From: Euptelea pleiosperma
Taxonomy: Eukaryota > Streptophyta > Magnoliopsida > Ranunculales > Eupteleaceae
Length of the DNA: 64,000 nt
Assembly (NCBI GenBank): GCA_035048495.1
Contig: CM068546.1
Coordinates: 37,404,674 to 37,468,673 of the forward strand
Direction: 5' to 3'
The position numbers were made by a program, and so were the translations under genes. The notes below the pieces were generated by a model. It saw only the letters and a program-made list of their open reading frames with translations, searched no databases and was not told the origin of the DNA. Each line of letters begins with the position of its first letter. The first letter of the stretch is position 1. Of the stretch, positions 56,114 through 64,000 are shown one piece after another.

Positions 56114-57820
56114 ATGGGTATACTCTCAGATAATCGTTTCATTCTGGGGATTTTATCGCCAGTTTCGGCGGTCCTGCTCTTATTAGGAGCTTGCTTGGCC
56201 GACAATGTTCCTGCTTCTTTTGTTTTTGGGGATTCCTTGGTTGATGCTGGAAACAACAACTACATTGTTTCTCTCTCGAAAGCTAATTACATCCCCAATG
56301 GGATTGATTTGGGGCAACCTACAGGCCGATACACCAATGGAAGAACGATAGTTGACATTTTAGGCAAGTCTTGTTGTTCTATTCTATATATTTGGTCCTC
56401 TGTTGCTTGGCTAATTTGGTGCACTTTTAATGTTGTGGAGTTTGCTTAAATTTGATTCACCAGGTCAGGAGTTGGGTTTGGAAGCTTTTACTCCTCCATA
56501 CTTGGCCCCAACTACAGTTGGAACCGTGCTTCTGAATGGGGTTAATTATGCCTCTGGTGGTGGTGGAATTCTTAATCACACTGGCAAGATCTTTGTAAGC
56601 TTTCTACTTCACTTCCCAGAATTTTGGTTTTGGAGGAATTTTTGTTCTAATTTTCCAATAAGCTCATTCAGGTGGTGCTCTCTGCATCCATCACTCTCTC
56701 TCTCCCCACTGAGAAAAAGAAGAGAAAAACTGATATTCCCTCTACAACAATCTTTGATGTACAGAGGGGATTAGAGGCTCTTGCTGTATTTGGGGGACCC
56801 CCTCATCCTTCCATTTGTCCTTCAATAAAGCTTATATTCATGGGGAAAAAAAGTATATAGTAATAAATCAGATTTTATGAAGAATCTGTCTGTGCTCCAC
56901 AGGGCGGCCGAATCAACATGGATGCGCAGCTCGATAACTTCGCAAATACCAGGCAAAGCATAATCTCAAGCATTGGTGCTCCTGCAGCTTCAAATCTTTT
57001 TGCGAAGTCTCTCTTCTCCGTTACGATGGGCTCGAACGATTTCATTAACAACTATCTAACCCCCATCTTATCAGTCCCTGAACAGAAGTTGGTATCCCCG
57101 GAAATTTTTGTCGACACCGTGATCTCAAGATACAGACTTCAACTAACAGTAAGAAACTCGATCCTTACCATTTAAAAAACCAACACGACCCCTTAGTAAG
57201 CTTAATCAAACTGAACAGAATTTCTTCTTTTAATCTTTTTGTTTTCCTATAGAGACTCTATAATTTGGATGCTAGAAAGATTGTTGTGGCAAATGTGGGT
57301 CCTATTGGGTGTATCCCATATCTAAGGGATGTGAATCCATCGATAGGCGATAGCTGTGTTGCGTTCCCGAATCAGCTAGCCAGATTGTTCAACAAACGGT
57401 TGAAGAGCCTTGTCACAGAGCTGAACTTGAACCTCGAGGGATCTAAATTTGTTTATGCAGATGTTTACGGAATCGCATTCAATATCATCCAAAACTTCAG
57501 ATCTTATGGTGCGTGTCATTGTAATTTGTGGGTTCCATGGACGTAGCTTCAAATGTGCTTAATCTGTCTTGGGCTGAAACTGACTTGTGTTTACAGGTTT
57601 TGAGATTGCCGAATCTTCATGTTGCTTTGTTGCGGGACGGTTCGGAGGTTTAGTGCCATGCGGTCCGCCATCTAAAGTTTGTCCGGACCGATCAAAGTAT
57701 GTGTTCTGGGATCCATACCATCCTTCTGATGCTACTAATATCATTATCGCCAAGCGATTGATGGAGGGTGATTCTAACGATGTTTTCCCGATCAACATCC
57801 GACAACTTGTTCAAGCTTGA
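56114..57820 (+). CDS. GDSL esterase/lipase, complete, five exons
   Basis: Secreted SGNH-fold hydrolase of the plant GDSL family, acting on acyl esters; substrate unknown. Exons: 56114-56363, 56464-56594, 56903-57148, 57253-57508, 57597-57820 (TGA). They total 1,107 bases, 368 aa. Residues 1 to about 31 form a signal peptide (LSPVSAVLLLLGACLA). Block I is FVFGDSLVDAGNNNY, with the catalytic Ser. Block II has NYASGGGGIL, block III SVTMGSNDFINNY, and block V DPYHPSDATN, with catalytic Asp and His. VANVGPIGCIP and CCFVAGRFGGLVPCGP are also typical. All four SGNH residues are present. Intron 1 starts with GC (ag|gcaagt) rather than GT; only that reading keeps DILGQELG in frame. The ATG at 56,114 is chosen because the signal peptide follows directly. 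Confidence 0.93.
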
Positions 57821-58385
57821 TTGTGGTTTAAGATTGATTAAGTAAAATATTTGTGTTTTTCTGGAAAAAAAAATGATTATAGATGAGATTTTTAATGTAA
57901 TGGGTTATTTATTTTTGATAACTTCATCAACATTATTATTAGCCTATGCCTTGCGAATCATTGTCTATCAACCTGGAACATCTTAACGGGACCCACTTAA
58001 TAGATCTCCTCACAAAAATTTGAGATCGCATGTGCTGGAAATGGAACTTTCCAGAATCAGCAAAGATACGGTACATTTGTGTGGTTCGGCAATGTGCCTA
58101 AATCCACCGGTCAGAAAGAGATCTTTCACTAATCTCTAAAGCGTTAGGGCTACAATAGTTTCCTCTCTTTGGCTTTCTCAATGTGCAAGTATTTTAACCA
58201 TGGGATTTGTACACAGATCTAACGGTTAGAAATCACTCATCAGGCTGAGTTTTGGTACCTAGATCCATCTAGGGATGGGCCAAACATCTATGCCAACAGT
58301 GGTCTCCAAGAGTATGCCACGTTGCTCATTCTGTGATCCATCGTCAAAAATCTACTTCAAAAAAAAAACAAAAAAGGTTCAATCA
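57821..58385. other. GDSL 3' flank and partial G-box-family MITE
   Basis: About 100 bases of 3' UTR are likely. 58,194-58,335 carries gatctaacggttagaaatca and the right arm (ctagggatgggccaaacatc). No gene is seen. Confidence 0.45.
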
Positions 58386-58735
58386 GACTATTTTAAGGTT
58401 CTGACCTAGTTTTAAAAGGGGCCGTTATAATGATATAACAGACTGGGGCATTACTGTTTTTCCGTTCGTTATAACGAATTGTGACGCTCAGGGGCAAAAA
58501 TGAAAAATAACAGAAAAATGGTGTTCAAATTTTCAAAAACGGAAAAATGGCAAAATAACATAAATAACGGCCTTTTTTCCATAAAATATTTCAGAAAAAT
58601 GGTCGTTATTTTTGTTATAATGGAAAAATAACGGCGGTTATTTTCTGAGTGTTTTAACAGTACATAACATAAAGGGGGAGGTGCAAAATCGTTATAACCG
58701 ACGTTATCGGATTTTTAACCATGGTTCTTACCAAT
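58386..58735. repeat. ccgttataa-rich foldback element
   Basis: Matches 10,510-10,815 in order: gttataacgaattgtgacgc, tcaggggcaaaaatgaaaaa, ttttaacagtacataacata, gttataaccgacgttat and a right end near accatggttctta. Confidence 0.65.
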
Positions 58736-58899
58736 CACATTAAATAGTCTTTTGCTGGATGGTTAGATGATCCAGCAGCCCCGCATGTGGTTGCTGCCAG
58801 TCGATAATGGTATCCCCGTCATTTACTCACTTACCTATAAAATGCATATCAAGATAGCTTGCGAGCTACCATATTAAATAGCTCGCACCTCCCACTAAT

Positions 58900-59300
58900 G
58901 AATTGAGTACACCAAGTATTGGGTAAATTTACCCAACACCAACCCTCATATCGTTTATGCTACCCTACCGATGATCACCGGACAAAAATATGTGCGATTA
59001 AGGCCATGACCATTGGATTCAAGAGATCCATTGGGTAAATTTATCCTTTGCAGTTGTTGCCTGGTGGACCGTGGAAGGATCTCTTGAATCCAATGGTCAA
59101 TGGATTGGACCACACATTTTATGTCTAGTTATAGGTGAAGACTGAAGTAGTGGAGTAGCATTTTCCTATTAAAAAAAAAGGAAATAATATCCCACAAATA
59201 ACCAAACAAGAATATACAGTTTGAGGCAATTGACCGTTGGATTCAAGAGATCCAACCGCACATACTTTTGTCCGGTTATCCCTAGGATAGCACGACTCTT
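58900..59300. repeat. Repeat with three gattcaagagatcca blocks
   Basis: The block occurs at about 59,018 and 59,239, and inverted at about 59,079 (ggatctcttgaatccaatgg). tgggtaaattta is also repeated. Element borders are not clear. Confidence 0.45.
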
Positions 59301-59999
59301 AAAAAAAAAAACTTTTATTTTTATTTTTTTATCGACATATCATTTGGTTTTATTTATGTTTGTACAAGTTTTATATCAGGAGATTTGATGTTGGTAAGTT
59401 AGTCAAGGGTAGGCAAACAAGATCTCATCTCGTGAGTGCTCATGTGCTCATGTGAGCCACGTTTTTGGAACAAGGCATTGACGACAAGAATGATGATAAG
59501 GCCAATTTATTATCATGGTTGAAACCATCGGGATCAGAGGCTTGATTGGTGGGCGCTGATCTCCATCCGGATCGGAGGGTGATCGCTTGTCTCGCTCGAC
59601 CTGATGAAAACAACTTTAATCGAATGCTTAGAAATCAATAATCAATCTGATTTTTTGCATGTGAGTCCACTCAGGGATGGGCCAAACATCCATACGGCCA
59701 GTGATCTCCAAAAAGTGTGCCACATATAAGATGCCGCCCCTTAGTTCTTAAATGTGGTCGAGATAAAACTAATCAATAGGATACAAAATTACTTTAGATT
59801 AATGGCTGTGATTTGCGCTATTTTAGTGCAAAAGATCTCCCAGATGGATCCCATACTAGATGCATGTTAGCCACGTTTTCTATAAGAAAGAGACCTCTAT
59901 ATAAGTAGGGACATTTCGAACTGTTCGCTTGGATACACTCTGTCGTCAACTCCAAACCTTCGTGAGATCAACCCATTAAAGTTCCGAGGTTTCTCCAAA
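59300..59999 (+). promoter_or_regulatory. Upstream region of the ARID-HMG gene with a partial MITE
   Basis: 59,600-59,735 holds right-half G-box-family blocks. A TATA-like tatataag at about 59,897 lies about 100 bases before the ATG, a plausible core promoter. Confidence 0.45.
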
Positions 60000-62900
60000 A
60001 TGCATGGCGAGAATAAGGAATTCCCTACAGAGACGGAAGTCGACGATACGAATCGCTCCAATTTTTCGGATGAGAATCTCGAGGTTTCGATCGATCGGAG
60101 CTTCGTGTATCCGGTTCTCCCTACTGAGAATGGCGTACACTCTTCCCGGAGCTTGGAGCCGCCTGAGTCACTATTGGAGAAGTCGAAGCTTTTCTACCAG
60201 AAACTGAGGGAGTTTCACGAATCATCCGGACTGAGTCTTGTGTGAGTTGTAAATTTTCCCCATTTTTCCGAACTCGGTTTCCCCGATAACGACACAGAAA
60301 CGCCATTTTCAGGGTTTTCTTAGGTTTTTCTTTGCTGGAATTGTTGTTGTTTTTGTACTCATTCGGATTGAAATGAAGCATTGTGACTTACATTTTATCG
60401 ATGCTAAAATGCACATGCCATGGAAGGGCGTACGTGGGTTTTTGCTAACTTACACCCCAACTGCAAGAACTGTTGGGTTATCTTCTTTTTGGGGATTGAA
60501 CTTTCTACTTTGTAGTTCAAATTTACTTAGAATTTAGTCAATTTAGTGTATATCTAATGGCAGGGCTAGCGTCGCAGGCAGCGTCTTGGACTTATATATG
60601 CTCTACGCAGAAGTGACGAGGAGGGGAGGATTTGCACGGGTAATTCTTTTTCTCTTCAATTTCAAGCTATGTAGATTCTTCTCGGATTATTTTCTTTAAA
60701 TTTACAGCCCTGTTTGCATCGCCATTTTCCCGCCTTTGCATGAACAAGCTTTCAAGAAAATCATTTTCTGGCGTAAAATGGTGATGCAAACAGGCTATTA
60801 GTGTAATTTGGGATTTGAGAATCCATTATTACCTTACACATTATGTTTTTATTCATTTTCATTTGAGAGGCAATGGGTGAAAATCCGGGTGGCACCTAAA
60901 AAGCCACGTGGCACACTCTTAGAGATCAATAACCGTAGGGATTTTTGAGACCGGCAGACCAAAAATCAGCCTGATTGGTGTTTTCTAGGTGTTTGATCTG
61001 AGTATCCCAAAATAATTCTTGATTCCCACGGTTGAAAATCAACCCATGAAAAAGATTCATATCCAACGGTTTGGAAAACCAATCAGGCTGATTTTTGGTC
61101 TGCAAGTCAACCTAGGGTACATGATCATTGATCTCTAAGAGTGTCCCACGTGACATTTTTATGTGAGGTCTGGATGCTCAGATAAAAAAAACGCCAGGAT
61201 CAAAATTTCGGCAATGGGATTAGATAGAACGGAAAATTTAAAAAAAAATGCGAAATTAAATCAATTTGTAGAAAATAATACTTGTTTTCAAAAATTATAA
61301 AAATGAATACGCATAGCCGTTTGAATTGGCGTCAACCTTTTCGAAATTGAATCCCCAATAAAACAAAACTAGGAAAACAAGTAGATGTTGTACAATTCTG
61401 AGAAAATTTTTGAAGCGGCAGAAATTTAGAAGCAGGGATCATGCGCCAATGATGTTAACAACCTGGCGCAATATCATTGACCACAAGATCACTGCTTATA
61501 ATTTCTGCCGCTTCAAAAATTTTCTCTACAATTCTTCTGGCTAAGACTAGGAAAGGACAGTCAAACAGGTCGGCATTGCAAAAAATATAACACTAATATG
61601 GAAATAGAAGTATCTATTAAGTCTGATCCAAAATGGCTGTGATATATAACATGGTGAATTTGACAATAATGGAAACTTTTGTACCAAATATTTAGTGGTC
61701 GAACCTAGTGATGCCGCAGTTCTCTTTATCGTCTAATTGCCAGCTCAGTTTATCGATGTTGATAATGTCTGTTCTGAATTTTCTGTGGCCTTGCAATATT
61801 TCTAAATGGATATTAATGCACATCTCCATTTGTCCAAATTAGTTTATTCCATGAAATTTTGCATTAATTGTGACAGTTGTATCCACTCTTTATCCATGTT
61901 TGATTTTTGATAATAAGTCTACTTATGTAAGAAATCGTTTGGCACGTTATCAGGCAATTGCGACTTTTCTAGTTGGTTTTTAACTTATAGAACTCACACG
62001 AAATTTCACTTTCAGGTTACTATGGATGGAAGATGGTCTGAAGTTGCATCTGCTGTGGACTTTACAAGCAGAATTCCAAAACCTTCTTTTCAACTTCAAG
62101 AACTTTATGCAGATCTTCTTTACCAGTTTGAGCTAATTTACTTTTTTGGGACACATGGGAAACCAGCTGCACCTCCAGGTATATAAACTGATCCAATGAA
62201 TTAGATCAGACCACCATGTAATCGAAGTTCAATTTGGATCACCAATTCCCCAATGTTCCCCCAGAAATGATATTCTTAAAAAATCTTTGAGCAAAAGAAT
62301 ATCCTTTTTCTTTTGGCTCAACAATGGCGATCCGAACAGGCAATTTTTTTTTATTTTAATAATTCCATGAGTGTTTTAGTCATTCGGAATGACCAACTTT
62401 TGAACTTTGTTATTCAATTAGTCACTTAGCCTAGAGATGTTTGAGATAACCTATATAAATTTTTTTTATTAAATGATCGAGCCCCCTCATTCTTCCAGTC
62501 TCATCAAGAAAACCTCCACAGGTCATCCTTCCAGTCCTGGAGACTGCCCAACAGTGAAAAGGAAGCGACAGGACAATATTTGCGGATTATCTAGAGGTCT
62601 GGGTCATCCTTTTTATTGGGCAATATAATCTAAGTAATAGATCCTGATTATTCGATCAATGGGTGACCTTTTGGATGGGCCATAACCCCGAACCCATTTT
62701 AATTAGTGATCATAATCGTCGTCTAGAGCAAAAACTTGGAAGGCAGGGAAAAGAAGTGGCTCAATGGTCATGCAAAGCAAAAATGAAAAAGTACTATGGC
62801 CTATCCAAGAAGTTGCCATGCGTAAGGTACAGCATGCTGCAGATGGTATTTCCCTTCTCTTTTCTCCCCAAGTATCACATTTTGAAAATGGGCCATAATA

Positions 62901-64000
62901 CTTTTTCTCCAGCGTTCGTACTTTATAAGAAGGTAAATGCTCCTTGGTTCTTCAAGATAAGATAGAAACGCCTCTAATATATGAAGAAATGATCAAATTT
63001 CTCCCTAATTTTTCCTTGGCTCTCTTGAATTCTCTCAATATATGTTGGATCATTGATGCTTTTGCTCCATCTCTCCTACAGTCTCAGTTGATCCTGGAAG
63101 CCAAGTAGGCAATACTGTTGTCGGTGTAATTGAAACCGAATTTGACAGTGGTTATCTGATAACTGTCACGGTCAACTCAGAGAAGCTCAATGGATTACTT
63201 TATCACATTGAAGACTCGGCTGGGGAGCAGTTTGCTATTGTCCCAAGTCTAATGGATGGTGTGGGCTTGGAGGATTCTGATTCTGAGCCAGTGGGTCTGC
63301 AAATTCAAGTGGGGTCTGCTAAACGAGAACCAACTGCGCAATCATCATCAAAAAAGGAGACTAAACTAAAGCCAACTGTGGAATCATCATCAAAAAAAGA
63401 GATGAAGAAGAAGGACCCAGAAGCTCCCCGGGGAATAAGAAGTGCTTATCAGTTCTTCCTCTGCAAGGAGTGTGATCGGTTAAAGAAAATGCATGGAGAA
63501 AGCTTGGGCCGGAACATCCGTAAAAGGGTGATAGATGCATGGAAGTGTCTCTCTGAGAACGATCGACTGGTAAACACTGTTTAGCTTTTCTCCTAGTTTG
63601 TTGTTTTCTCTCTTTATTGCATACTAGGAGAATTCAAGACATTATTGTACTTCGCTCAAATTAACCTCTGAAACAATCTCTAACTAGCAAATCTAATGTC
63701 TGGAAGTGGAACCATTTGATGGACCCCACCTAAGGGGATCCCTTACACCAAAAATTGACATGATGGGGATGATGGTATATATTTTCAAAACTATCACATT
63801 GCAACGGAAAAGGGGAAAAAAAGTCTTCAGACCTGATGGTCATCCAATCAGGTTTAATTTGACTAATGATCCATTGGAGGCAGGCCAATTCAAATTGTGG
63901 CCCCCCCTCTCCCTTTGAAACAGATTAAGAATATTTGTCAACATCCACCAAACTTCATTTTTCGAAATTTCTCCTCTCCAGCCATACGTTGAGGAAAGCC
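60000..64000 (+). CDS. ARID-HMG DNA-binding protein (HMGB9/10/11/15-like), 3' end outside window
   Basis: Nuclear protein of the plant ARID-HMG group, which bends and binds AT-rich DNA. Exons: 60000-60241, 60564-60639, 62016-62178, 62522-62596, 63082-63569, then 63982 onward, cut at 64000. Phases match throughout. The ARID domain is about residues 60-155 (SKLFYQKLREFHE, DLYMLYAEVTRRGGFARV, GRWSEVASAVDF, YQFELIYFF). The 75-base exon adds HPSSPGDCPTVKRKRQDN, a basic stretch that may serve nuclear import. A VNSEKLNGLLYHIED segment is followed by a Lys/Ser-rich linker. The HMG box begins about residue 298 (APRGIRSAYQFFLCKECD, IRKRVIDAWKCLSENDRL|PYVEES). No disruption is seen. The short exon is placed by phase and composition and is less certain than the rest. 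Confidence 0.9.
60709..60794. repeat. 86-bp foldback in ARID-HMG intron 2
   Basis: Ends cctgtttgcatcgccatttt and aaaatggtgatgcaaacagg are inverted with one mismatch. Confidence 0.75.
60893..61160. repeat. G-box-family MITE in ARID-HMG intron 2
   Basis: Arms aagccacgtggcacactctt and aagagtgtcccacgtgaca. Inner accaaaaatcagcctgattg and caatcaggctgatttttggt are exact inverted blocks. Confidence 0.8.
61400..61526. mobile_element. 127-bp Mutator-type MITE in ARID-HMG intron 2
   Basis: The first about 27 bases (gagaaaatttttgaagcggc, then agaaatt) are exactly inverted at the right end. The 9-base target duplication tacaattct is exact at 61,391-61,399 and 61,527-61,535. Confidence 0.9.

Noticed and set aside
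62663..62965. 100-aa frame in ARID-HMG intron 4
   Set aside because: No recognisable motif, no splice signals fitting the gene's phase, and AT-rich intron context.
1..64000. CRISPR arrays, operons, phage or plasmid features
   Set aside because: Repeats are dispersed or inverted rather than regularly spaced, and the genes are spliced plant genes; nothing prokaryotic was seen.

Overview
This is a stretch of nuclear DNA from a flowering plant. The evidence is spliced genes with GT-AG introns and plant-specific families: phytochrome B, a PAS-Raf-like kinase, plant pectinesterase, GDSL lipase and an ARID-HMG protein. Plant-type LINEs, MITEs, a tRNA-derived SINE, a TRIM and a long-LTR retrotransposon are also present. 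The gene models look like those of a dicot or magnoliid, but no species can be assigned. Genes are sparse and most of the rest is transposon-derived.

Layout. 1-3,100: the last two coding exons of phyB (+), whose 5' part lies outside the window. 3,120-7,985: a decayed RNase H-bearing LINE, broken by a reverse-strand LINE (18-bp target duplication) and two MITEs. 8,000-10,850: MITEs and AT-rich DNA. 10,970-21,200: a complete 13-exon gene (+) for a 767-aa PAS-domain Raf-like kinase. 22,303-28,301: a complete four-exon HYPK gene (-), 111 aa, with a 5.1-kb intron full of repeats. 28,440-36,350: MITE nests, a decayed tandem array of B3-like genes and a stray copy of HYPK exon 2. 36,669-39,307: an intact pectinesterase (-, 334 aa). 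39,790-43,777: a LINE fragment, foldback elements and a complete TRIM. 44,707-47,394: a tandem pectinesterase duplicate (-), now a pseudogene with a SINE and a MITE in its first intron. 48,552-52,422: a deleted LTR retrotransposon with a 2.6-kb 5' LTR and an intact 5-bp target duplication. 56,114-57,820: a complete GDSL esterase/lipase gene (+, 368 aa) with a GC-AG intron. 60,000-end: an ARID-HMG DNA-binding protein gene (+), cut by the window edge inside the HMG box.

The genes are independent transcription units. PhyB is a red/far-red photoreceptor. The Raf-like kinase belongs to the PAS-containing B-group associated with ABA/osmotic signalling. HYPK works with the ribosomal N-terminal acetyltransferase NatA. 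The pectinesterase and GDSL hydrolase are predicted to be secreted. The ARID-HMG protein is nuclear. The kinase and HYPK are convergent neighbours; from memory, their Arabidopsis homologues have adjacent locus numbers (At3g06620/At3g06610), which suggests old microsynteny.

No bacterial-style operon, CRISPR array or new enzymatic system was found. The most interesting content is the transposon archaeology: dated nested insertions, exon capture, G-box-carrying MITEs and a recombinant-looking LTR. All splice sites were read by eye; reading phases and total lengths of the complete genes are internally consistent.
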